Part shown: piece by piece, positions 1 through 8,068 of the stretch
How the letters are laid out: the number at the start of each line of letters is the position of its first letter
Position numbering within the stretch: position 1 is the first letter of the stretch
From: CAYXXZ01 sp964469165
Lineage (GTDB): Bacteria; Pseudomonadota; Gammaproteobacteria; Pseudomonadales; Porticoccaceae
Assembly (NCBI GenBank): GCA_964469165.1
Contig: CAYXXZ010000073.1
Span: 1-15,556, forward strand
Reading direction: 5' to 3'
Length of the DNA stretch: 15,556 nucleotides
The notes under the pieces: model-generated
What the model saw: the letters and a program-made list of their open reading frames with translations, nothing else
Told to the model about the DNA's origin: nothing
Database searches by the model: none
Program-made: the position numbers and the translations under genes

Positions 1-38
1 CTCGCTTAGTAGATTCTACCAAACGGGAGTGTCCGTTT

Positions 39-725
39 TTGTCAGGCTACCTCAGGGAGCGCATGGCGCCTCGCCTGTGGGCGCCACCACGCGATCTCTA
101 CCTGAAGCTGCGTGACGTGGGGCGCCAGATCAACCGCCTGACGCACAGCCGCACCCAGGCCAAGAATCGTCTGCATGCACTGACAGCCACACACACCACG
201 CTTGCGCTGTTGATAGAAGACGAGCGCGAGGCCATCGCCGTGCTGGATCAGCGAATCGACAAACTGACCCGCGCGGCTCTGGAGCTGATCAAACCCGATG
301 AGGCACTCGCCCGACATATGAAAAACCTGTGTGCCGCCAAGGGCGTGGGACAGGCTACCGCCATTGCGGTACTGGCGGAGCTGATGGTGCTGCCCAGCAA
401 CCTTAAGGCACCCCAGGTCAGCCGATACGCGGGGTTGGATATACGCCTGAAGCACTCGGGTAGCAGTGTCAATTGTCCAGCTCGGTTGAGCAAGGCAGGC
501 AACGCATACTTGAGAGGGCCCTTGTACATGCCTGCCATGAGCGCTGTGCAGCACGATCCTCGGGCAAAGGCTTTTTATGATGCCTTGGTCGCTCGCGGGA
601 AGAAAAAGATCCAGGCCTTATGCGCTGTGATGCGAAAATATCTGACGGGAATGTGGGCCTGCATCAAAAATGAAACTGCTTTTGACTCCTCACTATTGTT
701 CAGTGAGGAGCACATAAAAGCTTGA
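39..725 (+). CDS. IS110-family transposase, C-terminal part (5' end missing)
   Basis: The 228 readable residues match the C-terminal half of IS110-type transposases. They show a basic helical linker (about 25-50), a helix-hairpin-helix-like GVGQATAIAVLAEL segment (102-115) and the conserved AGLD...SG...RLSKAGN...LR block (131-159). That block carries the serine (S151) considered catalytic in this family. The N-terminal DEDD/RuvC-like domain is absent. The TTG at 39 is only the first possible start: the frame stays open to the window edge, but the residues before about position 48 do not look like IS110, so this is either a cut copy or one continuing off the window with divergence. Just after the stop, at 731-751, the next frame reads LDVEQSI, which resembles the usual tail of such transposases, so a small frameshift at the 3' end is possible. 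The 171 bp from here to the kinase stop hold nothing I recognise. Family assignment is firm; whether the copy is active is not. Confidence 0.85.
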   Translation: MSGYLRERMAPRLWAPPRDLYLKLRDVGRQINRLTHSRTQAKNRLHALTATHTTLALLIEDEREAIAVLDQRIDKLTRAALELIKPDEALARHMKNLCAAKGVGQATAIAVLAELMVLPSNLKAPQVSRYAGLDIRLKHSGSSVNCPARLSKAGNAYLRGPLYMPAMSAVQHDPRAKAFYDALVARGKKKIQALCAVMRKYLTGMWACIKNETAFDSSLLFSEEHIKA

Positions 726-896
726 CGTGGAACAGAGTATCTACAAGGGGCGTGCGATCCCCTGGCCTCGGCTGCGAAGTTCTTGTCACTACGTTTGGCG
801 ATCTGCACGGGGACGCTCTCGCCCAAGATTGTCCCGTACGTCCTTGGCAATCAGGTAACTGTTCTTGTGCATCTGCGCAGTGCGCCTGCTTGAAGC

Positions 897-2615
897 TTAT
901 AAACCCAAAACCACCAGGCAGCACAGCAGCAGTGCAATACAGGCCGCCTGCCAGAAACGCACGGAGTGGCGCACCAACATAAAGGGCTCGGCGCGCACCG
1001 TAACGCCCTGCGGATTGCACAGATCATCCAGAAATTCCGACAGCGCATCGTAGCGCTGGCGCGCCTGGATATGCACCGCCTTGTGCAATACCGCGTCGAT
1101 CCAGGCCGGCAGATCGCGGTTGTGGGCAAGGGCCGACCGATAGCGCAGCTTGTGCTGCTCACGACTGCTGCGCGCCGCGGCCACCCGGGTGTCGTACGGT
1201 AATTGCCCGGTCAACATCTGATAAGTAATCACGCCCAGCGAGAATAGATCGCATTGAACGCTCCCCGCTTCGCCCAGCAGGTATTCCGGCGCGCTGTATT
1301 GTTCTGTACCGAGTATCTCGCGCGGCGCCGCGACGGCTGCCAGTTCCTCGATGCCGGCAACCTGGGCAGCGCCGAAATCGATGAGCGTCACCTTGTTATT
1401 GGCGTCGATCAAAATATTGTGCGGCCGCAGATCCAGATGCAGGATGGCCTTGCGGTGCAGCGCGCGCAGGCCGCTAACGATCTGCGCGACGATTTGGCGC
1501 ACGGTCTCCAGCGCTGGCCTCGGGTTGTCGGCCAGCCACTGCACCAAGGTCTGGCCGTGGATGTAATGGCCAACCGTGTAGAGCGAGCGCTTTGTCTTGT
1601 CTGTTGCAGGAACTCCCTGGACATGGGGATTGTCGACACGGCGCGCGATCCACTCCTCGAGAAGCAGCCTCTCGAGCGCGGCGCGGCTCTGGCTCATGTC
1701 AAGAGACGGAACTTTCACCACCACCTGACAATCATCACTGACATCTTCCGCCAACCACAGATGACTGCGATGGCTGGCGTGCACCTGCCGCAGAATACGG
1801 TAGCCCTCGAACAACATGCCGGGACGCAGCACCGGTGGGCAGGGCAATTCGCTCGCCAGCCACAACATGTCGGCGATGCCCGGCGCCGGTAGCGCGTCGA
1901 CGCGTGCAATCTGAATGCTGAGATTGTCGGCGCTGCCCCGAGCCAGGGCCTCGTCGGCGATCGCATGGGCAATCTCTTGCAGACAGTCATTTTCGCAAGC
2001 CAGGCTTCGGCGCAGAAATGCCGGTGTGACATGTTCATGAATGCCATCGGTGGTCAACAGCAAAATATCGCCGGGCTCCAGAGCACGCGTGTGGTAGTCG
2101 ATCTCCAGATGGGGCGCAGTGCCAAATGCACGGCACAGATAACTCTGCTCCCGCGAAAGCCAGAGGCGGTGATCGTCGGTCAGTTGCTCCAGCGTTGCGC
2201 CGCGCAACAGGTAAACGCGACTATCGCCAACGTGGAAGACATGGGCCATGGCGCCCTTGACGATCACCGCGCTCAGGGTACACACGTAGCCGCCGTCCAT
2301 CTCGCGGCTGCCCTGGTGGAATTTCGTGCGTCCGTACAGCCAACTGTTGATGGCCATCAGCACTCGCTGGGCAGACTCCCGCACCGACCAGGTTTCCGGG
2401 GTGCTGAAATAATCCGCGAGAAAGGCGCGCACCGCCGTGGCACTGGCCTCGCCACTGACGGGACTGCTGCTGATGCCATCGGCCACAGCTAGGGCTGCGC
2501 CCTTGGTGCGCAGCAGCGAGCCCCGGGGTTGCGCCAAGCCGCAACTGTCCTGATTGATCGGCTTGCGGCCGCGCGCCGTGTACTGGCCAAAGGATATTTC
2601 AAGACGTTGTTCCAT
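897..2615 (-). CDS. Bifunctional PP2C-type phosphatase / Ser-Thr protein kinase with C-terminal membrane tail
   Basis: A 572-residue fusion. Residues 1-240 are a PP2C-family phosphatase with the metal-binding signatures NQD (D23), ADG (D46), VGDSR (D131), TTDG (D190) and ADN (D230). Residues 270-535 are a Hanks-type kinase with the VVVK lysine (K301), EE in helix C (320-321), catalytic loop HLDLRPHN (D395, N400), DFG (413-415), SAPE (441-444) and D456. The glycine-rich loop is degenerate, and the catalytic-loop lysine is arginine (R397). Residues 554-572 are a hydrophobic helix at the extreme C-terminus, so both enzymes would face the cytoplasm on the inner membrane. It is the last gene of the nirB operon. 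Its ATG (2615) lies 7 bp after the channel gene stop with GAGCG just upstream; a TTG at 2630 would add five residues but is less likely. Similar fusions occur beside nitrate/nitrite assimilation genes in Pseudomonas. The target, here as far as I know, is unknown; control of the channel or of NirBD is inference. Confidence 0.92.
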   Translation of the reverse strand: MEQRLEISFGQYTARGRKPINQDSCGLAQPRGSLLRTKGAALAVADGISSSPVSGEASATAVRAFLADYFSTPETWSVRESAQRVLMAINSWLYGRTKFHQGSREMDGGYVCTLSAVIVKGAMAHVFHVGDSRVYLLRGATLEQLTDDHRLWLSREQSYLCRAFGTAPHLEIDYHTRALEPGDILLLTTDGIHEHVTPAFLRRSLACENDCLQEIAHAIADEALARGSADNLSIQIARVDALPAPGIADMLWLASELPCPPVLRPGMLFEGYRILRQVHASHRSHLWLAEDVSDDCQVVVKVPSLDMSQSRAALERLLLEEWIARRVDNPHVQGVPATDKTKRSLYTVGHYIHGQTLVQWLADNPRPALETVRQIVAQIVSGLRALHRKAILHLDLRPHNILIDANNKVTLIDFGAAQVAGIEELAAVAAPREILGTEQYSAPEYLLGEAGSVQCDLFSLGVITYQMLTGQLPYDTRVAAARSSREQHKLRYRSALAHNRDLPAWIDAVLHKAVHIQARQRYDALSEFLDDLCNPQGVTVRAEPFMLVRHSVRFWQAACIALLLCCLVVLGL

Positions 2616-2622
2616 GATTCGC

Positions 2623-3435
2623 TCAAACAAGCACGCGGCGCGCGCCGGTGCGCACGTGCGTGGTGTACAGCGTCAACCCGGTAAATGCCAGGCCGCCCAC
2701 CATGTTTCCCAACACCGTGGGAATTTCGTTCCACAACATATAATCCATGAACGAGAAATCACCACCCATGATCATCGCCGACGGGAACAGAAACATATTC
2801 ACTACCGAGTGTTCGAAACCCATGTAGAAAAACAGCATCACCGGCATCCACATGGCGATGGCCTTGCCGCTCACCGACGTGGATATCATGGCGCCGACCA
2901 CACCCATCGAAACCATCCAGTTACACAGCACGCCGCGCAGAAAAATGGTCAGCCAGCCCGCCGCGCCGTATTCCGCGTATCCCAGTGTGCGCGCTTCACC
3001 GATGTGAGAAATTTTTTCACCAATAACACCCGGGTCGACAGAAAAGCCATAGGTGAACACGAACGCCATCATGACGGCAACCGTGAGCGCGCCACAAAAA
3101 TTTCCCACGAACACCAGGCCCCAGTTTTTCAGCACATTGCCAACACTGGCACCGGGGCGGCGGTCGATCAATGCCAGCGGCGTTAACATGAACACGCCGG
3201 TGAGCAGATCGAAACCCATCAGGTAAAGCATGATGAATCCCACCGGGAAAAACGACGCGCCCAACAGCGCCGATCCCGTTTGCACCGTGATGGTTATCGC
3301 GAAAACGGCAGCCAGCGACAGAATGGCACCGGCCATATAGGCGCGAATGAGGACATCGCGGCGCGCCATGTGCAGTTTCGACTCTCCCGCGTCGACCATT
3401 TTTGTTACGAATTCCGAGGGCATCAGATAAGACAT
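2623..3435 (-). CDS. nirC: Formate/nitrite transporter (FNT) family channel, probable nitrite channel
   Basis: A 270-residue inner-membrane protein of normal FNT length. Six hydrophobic segments fit the aquaporin-like fold, which forms homopentamers with one pore per subunit. Signatures seen are FPVGFIMLYL...LLTG (63-80) with a pore-loop threonine (T79), the segment FLRGVLCNWMV (165-175), and GFEHSVVNMFLFP (206-218) holding the central pore histidine H209 and N213. FNT proteins pass small monovalent anions such as formate, nitrite or hydrosulfide. The position directly after nirBD, as in the enteric nirBDC operon, makes nitrite the likely substrate, and the symbol rests on this synteny. The ATG is preceded by a strong AAAGGAG, and the gene overlaps the end of nirD by 13 bp, suggesting coupled translation. 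It is followed within 7 bp by the kinase/phosphatase. Direction of transport (uptake or export of toxic nitrite) cannot be told from sequence. Confidence 0.93.
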   Translation of the reverse strand: MSYLMPSEFVTKMVDAGESKLHMARRDVLIRAYMAGAILSLAAVFAITITVQTGSALLGASFFPVGFIMLYLMGFDLLTGVFMLTPLALIDRRPGASVGNVLKNWGLVFVGNFCGALTVAVMMAFVFTYGFSVDPGVIGEKISHIGEARTLGYAEYGAAGWLTIFLRGVLCNWMVSMGVVGAMISTSVSGKAIAMWMPVMLFFYMGFEHSVVNMFLFPSAMIMGGDFSFMDYMLWNEIPTVLGNMVGGLAFTGLTLYTTHVRTGARRVLV

Positions 3436-3836
3436 GGCACTGTCTCCTTTGGCAGCAAAGGTTGAATGAAATCAGGCGAAGAGACATCCATGTCGATTTC
3501 CACGGCGTCGCCGTTGAGACGCGCTGGCCACACGCGCAAACGCTGGCTGTCGTCCTCCAGACAAGTACCATCGGCAAGACGGAAGCGCTGTTTGTAGAGT
3601 GGCGAAGCAACCACCGCCTCACCTTCCAGATCGCCGAGAATGCCACGCCCGATGACATTGGCGCCGGACCGGGGGTCGCGGTTTTCGAGTGCGTAGACTT
3701 GCTGCTCCTCGGCCACGAAAAACAAGGCGATCTGAACACCCTCATACCAGGCCACGACGCCGGAATTGGCGACGAGGTCACGGCGTCGGCACAGGGTGCG
3801 CCACGGTGTCTTGTTGTATAAAACCTGGGTATTCAT
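3423..3836 (-). CDS. nirD: Assimilatory nitrite reductase [NAD(P)H] small subunit NirD
   Basis: A 137-residue cytoplasmic protein with the Rieske-like fold of NirD. The diagnostic stretch is ENRDPRSGANVIGRGILGDL followed by ASPLYKQRFRL and the C-terminal EDD...VWPARL segment. The iron-sulfur ligands of true Rieske proteins (CxH and CxxH) are absent, as expected of NirD, which has no cluster. It partners NirB in the six-electron reduction of nitrite to ammonium. Its ATG overlaps the nirB stop in an ATGA arrangement, with GAGGAAG upstream. The overlaps on both sides (nirB before, FNT after) mark it as the middle of a translationally coupled operon. The assignment is firm from sequence and context together. 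Confidence 0.95.
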   Translation of the reverse strand: MNTQVLYNKTPWRTLCRRRDLVANSGVVAWYEGVQIALFFVAEEQQVYALENRDPRSGANVIGRGILGDLEGEAVVASPLYKQRFRLADGTCLEDDSQRLRVWPARLNGDAVEIDMDVSSPDFIQPLLPKETVPCLI

Positions 3837-6409
3837 TGCACTTCCTCTTCGATGACAACGGTTGTTGGGGATTCGAGTATTCGCGCCGGGCGGCGTTGGC
3901 CGCGCTCACGCACAAAGCGGATATCGGGATCGCTGCCCTGCGTATTGACGAAGGTGCGAAAACGTTTGAGCTTTTCCGGATCAGCCAGCGTGTTCGCCCA
4001 CTCGCATTGATAACTGTCGATCACCTGCTGCATCTGTTTTTCAAGCTCTGCACCCAGGCCAAGGCTGTCATCGATGATGACTGCCTTCAGGTAATCCAGG
4101 CCGCCTTCCAGAGTTTCGCGCCACACCGACGTGCGCTGCAGGCGATCGGCGGTGCGGACATAAAACATCAGGAAGCGGTCGATGTAGCGCAGCAACGTGG
4201 CGTCGTCGAGATCGGTGGCAAACAGTTCTGCGTGGCGCGGCCGCATGCCGCCGTTGCCGCACACATAGAGATTCCAGCCTTTTTCCGTGGCGATGACACC
4301 GACGTCCTTGCTCTGTGCCTCGGCGCACTCGCGGGTGCAGCCACTGACCGCGAACTTGAGTTTGTGAGGTGCGCGCAAACCCTTGTAGCGATGCTCGATA
4401 CGCAGCGCCATGGCGACGCTGTCCTGCACACCGTAGCGACACCAGGTACTGCCGACACAGGATTTCACGGTGCGCGTCGATTTGCCGTAGGCGTGACCGG
4501 TTTCGAAACCGGCGGCGATGAGTTCTCCCCAGATCTCCGGTAATTCGTGCAACTGCGCGCCGAACAGATCGATGCGTTGGCCGCCGGTGATCTTGGTATA
4601 AAGATCATATTTTTTCGCGATTCGTCCGATGGCCAGCAAACCATCCGGGGTGATCTCGCCGCCGGCAATACGCGGCACCACCGAATAGGTACCGTTCTTT
4701 TGCATGTTGGCCATGAAAGTGTCGTTGGTATCCTGCAGCGCCACCAACGCGGGCTCTTGAATAGGCCGGTTCCAGCACGATGCAAGAATGGAGGCCACCA
4801 CCGGCTTGCAAATATCACAGCCGAGCCTGCCGGTGCCGTGCCGCACCAACAGGTCCGCGAACGACTCGATATTTTCGATGCGGACAAAGTGGTACAACTC
4901 CTGGCGCGTATGCGCGAAGTGCTCACACAAGCCTTTATCCACGCTCAGGCCACGTGCCGCGCGCTCGTGTTCGAAAACCTGTTTCAGCAGTGCGGCACAA
5001 CCGCCGCAGCCCGTGGCCGCCCTGGTCGCAGCCTTTACGCTGGCAAGATCACTGCACCCGTTGGCGACGGCGGCACAGATCGTTCCCTTGTCGACGTTAT
5101 GGCAGGAGCAGATGGTTGCCGTTGCCGGCAGCGCTTCGACACCCAGGGATGGCGCCCCTTCGCGGCGCGGCAGAATCAGGCTGGCGGGATCGTCCGGCAG
5201 CGCAATACCGTTCTGCACATATTGCAAAAGCGGATCGTAATAACTGTTGTCGCCCACCAGCACCGCGCCAAGTGCGCGCTTGCCATCGCCAGACACCACC
5301 AGGCGCCGGTAGCTGGCGCCCGCTTCATCGATGTAGCGATAGCTGCGCGCACCCGCACTGGCACCCTGCGCATCGCCGATGGAGCCGACATCGACGCCGA
5401 GCAATTTCAGTTTCGTGGACATATCGGCGCCCACAAAAGGCTGCGCTTCTTTACCGCACAACTGCGCCGCCACGTTGCGGGCCATCTGATAGCCCGGCGC
5501 AACCAGGCCAAAAATACTGCCGTTCCAGGCCGCGCACTCACCGATGGCATAAATGTTCGGGTCGCTGCTTTTGCAGTCATCGTCGATGGCAACGCCGCCG
5601 CGTGCACCTATTTCCAGACCACAGGCCCGCGCCAACGCATCCTGTGGGCGAATGCCGGCAGAAAACACAATGAGATCGGTTTCGAGAAAATCTGCATCAT
5701 CGCTGTCGTCGGAAAAATTCATGCGATAGCGATATTCACTGCCGGCGCTGATCGAGCGCGTACCCTTCGAGGAATGCACGCTCACGCCCAGCGCTTCGAT
5801 GCGCGCCCGCAGCGCCGCGCCGCCCTCCGCGTCGAGCTGCACGGGCATCAGGCGTGGCGCAAACTCCACCACATGCGCTTCCAGCCCCAGAGATTTCAGG
5901 GCGTTGGCCGCTTCCAGTCCGAGCAGGCCGCCGCCGACCACCACACCGCGCCGGGCATTCTCCGCCGCTGCACGAATACGGTCGAGATCATCCAGTGTGC
6001 GATAGACCAACCTTGCATCGCCGTCCGCACCGACGATGGGCGGTACGAACGGAAATGATCCGGTCGCCAGGATGAGTTTGTCGTAGGTCAGCCTGCCGTC
6101 GTTCGTCACCACCTGATGGTGCTCGCGATCGATTTCCTGCACGGGCACACCGAGATGCAGGGTGATACCCGGCTGTCCGTAAAGCCCTGCATATCCGAGC
6201 GCCAGCGATTCACCATCGCGGCCCGAAAAATATTCGGACAAATGCACGCGGTCGTAAGCACGGCGCGACTCTTCACTGAAAATATGAATGCGATAGCGCG
6301 TCAATGCACCCATCGCCACCAATTGCTCGACGCAATGGTGTCCAACCATGCCATTGCCAACGACGACCAACGTCTCCGTAAATGGTTTGGTAGTAGTCAA
6401 TACCGTCAT
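3833..6409 (-). CDS. nirB: Assimilatory nitrite reductase [NAD(P)H] large subunit NirB
   Basis: An 858-residue flavo-siroheme enzyme, close to the family's usual length of about 850. It has an FAD-binding VVVGNGMVG (15-23), an NAD(P)H-binding GVVVGGGLLG (155-164) and the second FAD motif IYAIGECA (286-293). Two BFD-like cysteine sets follow: C434/C436/C468/C471, which would bind [2Fe-2S], and C531/C534. Then comes the sulfite/nitrite reductase ferredoxin-like region (about 555-635) and the siroheme-[4Fe-4S] ligands C651, C657, C691 and C695 (CVGSTWC and CTREC). All cofactor residues are present, so the enzyme looks active: it reduces nitrite to ammonium in the cytoplasm. The frame extends upstream to 6469, but the ATG at 6409 is chosen because AAGGA sits 7 bases before it and the homologous region starts right after. 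It is the first gene of the operon, reading from a sigma-54 promoter at 6492-6506. Siroheme synthase and nitrate reductase genes are not in the window. Confidence 0.97.
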   Translation of the reverse strand: MTVLTTTKPFTETLVVVGNGMVGHHCVEQLVAMGALTRYRIHIFSEESRRAYDRVHLSEYFSGRDGESLALGYAGLYGQPGITLHLGVPVQEIDREHHQVVTNDGRLTYDKLILATGSFPFVPPIVGADGDARLVYRTLDDLDRIRAAAENARRGVVVGGGLLGLEAANALKSLGLEAHVVEFAPRLMPVQLDAEGGAALRARIEALGVSVHSSKGTRSISAGSEYRYRMNFSDDSDDADFLETDLIVFSAGIRPQDALARACGLEIGARGGVAIDDDCKSSDPNIYAIGECAAWNGSIFGLVAPGYQMARNVAAQLCGKEAQPFVGADMSTKLKLLGVDVGSIGDAQGASAGARSYRYIDEAGASYRRLVVSGDGKRALGAVLVGDNSYYDPLLQYVQNGIALPDDPASLILPRREGAPSLGVEALPATATICSCHNVDKGTICAAVANGCSDLASVKAATRAATGCGGCAALLKQVFEHERAARGLSVDKGLCEHFAHTRQELYHFVRIENIESFADLLVRHGTGRLGCDICKPVVASILASCWNRPIQEPALVALQDTNDTFMANMQKNGTYSVVPRIAGGEITPDGLLAIGRIAKKYDLYTKITGGQRIDLFGAQLHELPEIWGELIAAGFETGHAYGKSTRTVKSCVGSTWCRYGVQDSVAMALRIEHRYKGLRAPHKLKFAVSGCTRECAEAQSKDVGVIATEKGWNLYVCGNGGMRPRHAELFATDLDDATLLRYIDRFLMFYVRTADRLQRTSVWRETLEGGLDYLKAVIIDDSLGLGAELEKQMQQVIDSYQCEWANTLADPEKLKRFRTFVNTQGSDPDIRFVRERGQRRPARILESPTTVVIEEEVQ

Positions 6410-6491
6410 GAAAGTTTCCTTCTCAATGGTGGGCAGATTTGTCTCGGCAAAAATAATCAGCGCGATCAAAATCCCTCTCAGCCATGCTTAA

Positions 6492-6506
6492 GCGAAATTC
6501 ATGCCA
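6492..6506 (-). promoter_or_regulatory. Sigma-54 (-24/-12) promoter of the nirB operon
   Basis: On the minus strand the sequence TGGCATGAATTTCGC has the invariant GG and GC elements at the correct spacing and close agreement with the TGGCAC-N5-TTGC consensus; the bases before and after (C and T) also fit. It predicts a transcription start near 6480 and a 5' leader of about 70 nt. The leader shows no obvious ANTAR-type double hairpin. Such promoters require RpoN and an enhancer-binding activator, most often NtrC for nitrogen assimilation genes. Confidence 0.75.
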
Positions 6507-6614
6507 GCTGTTTTGAGACGATGTTGACGGATGTGAAAACGTTTGAATGTCGGGACAAAAGCGACTTTTCCAGCGCGAAGCAGCATTGATGGATCTGCGC
6601 TCAGGCAATGCGCC

Positions 6615-6631
6615 TGCTCCAGGACAGGGCA
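6615..6631. promoter_or_regulatory. Weak second NtrC-like site
   Basis: TGCTCCAGGACAGGGCA keeps the TGC...GCA ends and part of the inner dyad of an NtrC site. Its centre lies about 20 bp, close to two helical turns, from the stronger site at 6636-6650. Paired sites on one helix face are usual for NtrC enhancers. The match is poor on its own and it is listed only because of the spacing. Confidence 0.25.
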
Positions 6632-6635
6632 CGCC

Positions 6636-6650
6636 GCCCCAACATGGCGC
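6636..6650. promoter_or_regulatory. NtrC-like enhancer dyad between nirB and the porin
   Basis: GCCCCAACATGGCGC agrees at 13 of 15 positions with GCACCAACATGGTGC, the form of NtrC site I know from the E. coli glnA enhancer; both differences are in the outer part of the arms. Its centre is about 160 bp upstream of the predicted nirB start and about 220 bp upstream of the predicted porin start, both workable for an enhancer acting by looping. It could serve both sigma-54 promoters. Confidence 0.6.
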
Positions 6651-6653
6651 TTC

Positions 6654-6671
6654 TCTCACCGACCTGTGAGA
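6654..6671. repeat. Short inverted repeat in the nirB-porin control region
   Basis: On the + strand, TCTCAC and GTGAGA form perfect 6-bp arms around a 6-base spacer. The dyad lies next to the NtrC-like site. It may be an operator for a further regulator or chance. A T-run follows only at 6680-6684, too far off for a canonical terminator. Confidence 0.3.
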
Positions 6672-6836
6672 CGCTGCTGTTTTTATGGTTGAGCTCTAAG
6701 CTAAACCCTGGCAGAACCCCGTTCTTACAGTGCTCCTGCTCAGAGCTTACGGCTCGTTCTGTAGCCTAAATTTCCGACCGCTGTGTACCGATGATTGCTC
6801 ACAGCCCGCCCCCCTACAACGCCACTGTCAAACTAC

Positions 6837-6851
6837 TGGCATAAAAATCGC
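6837..6851 (+). promoter_or_regulatory. Sigma-54 (-24/-12) promoter of the porin gene
   Basis: TGGCATAAAAATCGC has GG and GC at exactly the sigma-54 spacing, a preceding C and a following A, as in the consensus. Its core (TGGCAT-N5-TCGC) is the same as that of the nirB promoter on the other strand. The predicted start is near 6863, giving a leader of about 25 nt that contains the porin ribosome binding site GAGGA at 6878-6882. Confidence 0.7.
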
Positions 6852-6888
6852 AAGGCCTCCCGGGAATACTCACAACCGAGGAACTCCT

Positions 6889-8061
6889 ATGGCAAACCTG
6901 CAGCGAATCATCAGCACTGCATTGGCAGCATCAACTTTCACCGCGACGGCTCATGCTGAAACGGATTTTTGGCAAGCACTGAGCAACGGTATGGTCACTG
7001 GTGGATTTCGCGTGCGCAGCGAATCTGCCGATGATTCGTTGAACAAGGATGCGCATGCGCTTACCCTGCGCAGTCGCCTCAGCTATCACAGCGCGGACTA
7101 CCGGGGCTTTTCCGGCGCATTGGAGTTCGACGACATCCGCGTGGTGGCTGGTCAGGATCGTTACTCACCGCAGAACAGCGGCTTCGCTCAGATTGCTGAC
7201 CCGGAAATCAGCGAGTTGAATCAGGCATTCATCCGCTATCGCGCATCGCCCGGCCTGAATATCAGCGTCGGTCGCCAACGTATTCTGCTGGACAATCAAC
7301 GCTTCGTGGGCGCAAGTGCCTGGCGGCAAGACGATCAGACATTCGATGCACTGAACATCGACTACACATATCAGAAATTCAAGATGACTTATGCCTACAT
7401 CGACAACATAAATGGCGTCACCCCGGCAGCCGATGCAAGCGTCAGCCACCACATCGCCAATTTGGGTTACAGCTGGTCTCCGGCAGTGGCGACTGTGCTG
7501 TATGGCTACCAACTCGACGCTGACCAAGCACTTTCCCTGGCCGCCAGCGATTCCAGGACGCTGGGGCTGCGCGTCACCGGCAAGGTGGCGAGAAAGAAGC
7601 TCGCTCTGGATTATGCCGCCGAGTTCGCGCGCCAAAACGCCGGGCCTTACGACACCGAGTATCTGCTCACCGAGCTCTCCGCCACTATCGACGTCTGCAA
7701 ACTGACTTTCGGCTATGAAAATCTGGGCAGCGACAAGGGTGCCTACGGATTTCAGACACCGCTGGCCACCCTCCATGCCTTCAACGGCTGGGCCGACAAG
7801 TTCGGCTTCATCCCCAACAGTGGATTGCAAGACAGATACGTAAAGGCCGGCATATCCGTATTCGCCAGCGAACTGAAACTTGCCTATCACAGCTTCAAGG
7901 CAGATGAAGGCGGCGGCCATTACGGCGACGAGTTCAATGCCATGGCCGGTTACACCATCAACAAGAACCTCAGTGCCGGCATCAAGTATGCCGCTTACCG
8001 GGCGGATGACTTCAGCGCCGATACCGAGAAATTCTGGCTGTGGGCAGAGATGACTTTCTGA
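6889..8061 (+). CDS. Outer-membrane beta-barrel porin, alginate-export-like family
   Basis: A 390-residue protein. Residues 1-23 form a signal peptide ending in AHA before ETDFW. The mature part alternates polar and aromatic residues in the manner of transmembrane beta strands and ends in phenylalanine (WAEMTF), the usual assembly signal for outer-membrane barrels. The segment from ISVGRQRILLDNQRFVG to QTFDALNIDY resembles porins annotated as alginate export family proteins; this is a family resemblance, not evidence for alginate. One cysteine (in TIDVCKL) is unusual for a barrel. The frame opens at 6730, but the ATG at 6889 is chosen because GAGGA lies six bases before it and the signal peptide starts there. 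It is divergent from nirB and has its own sigma-54 promoter, so a role in taking up nitrate, nitrite or another nitrogen source is inferred. The true substrate is unknown. Confidence 0.85.
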   Translation: MANLQRIISTALAASTFTATAHAETDFWQALSNGMVTGGFRVRSESADDSLNKDAHALTLRSRLSYHSADYRGFSGALEFDDIRVVAGQDRYSPQNSGFAQIADPEISELNQAFIRYRASPGLNISVGRQRILLDNQRFVGASAWRQDDQTFDALNIDYTYQKFKMTYAYIDNINGVTPAADASVSHHIANLGYSWSPAVATVLYGYQLDADQALSLAASDSRTLGLRVTGKVARKKLALDYAAEFARQNAGPYDTEYLLTELSATIDVCKLTFGYENLGSDKGAYGFQTPLATLHAFNGWADKFGFIPNSGLQDRYVKAGISVFASELKLAYHSFKADEGGGHYGDEFNAMAGYTINKNLSAGIKYAAYRADDFSADTEKFWLWAEMTF

Positions 8062-8068
8062 GAGCTTT

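Noticed and set aside
21..38. AAACGG/CCGTTT inverted repeat next to a T-run at the left edge
   Set aside because: A 6-bp, AT-containing stem at the window edge is too weak to call a terminator or an IS end without the upstream sequence.
4547..6058. 503-codon open frame on the + strand across nirB
   Set aside because: It is antisense to NirB, whose cofactor motifs are unambiguous; the frame is a by-product of GC-rich codon use and shows no domain.
6410..6469. Upstream start for nirB at 6469
   Set aside because: The added 20 residues are not part of the family and would put the start almost at the predicted transcription start; the ATG at 6409 has the better ribosome binding site.
6654..6684. 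Hairpin followed by T-run as a terminator
   Set aside because: The T-run begins about 9 bases after the stem and the stem is short; it lies inside a divergent promoter region with no gene ending there.
6730..6888. Upstream start for the porin at 6730
   Set aside because: It would put 53 residues ahead of a clear signal peptide and start before the sigma-54 promoter.
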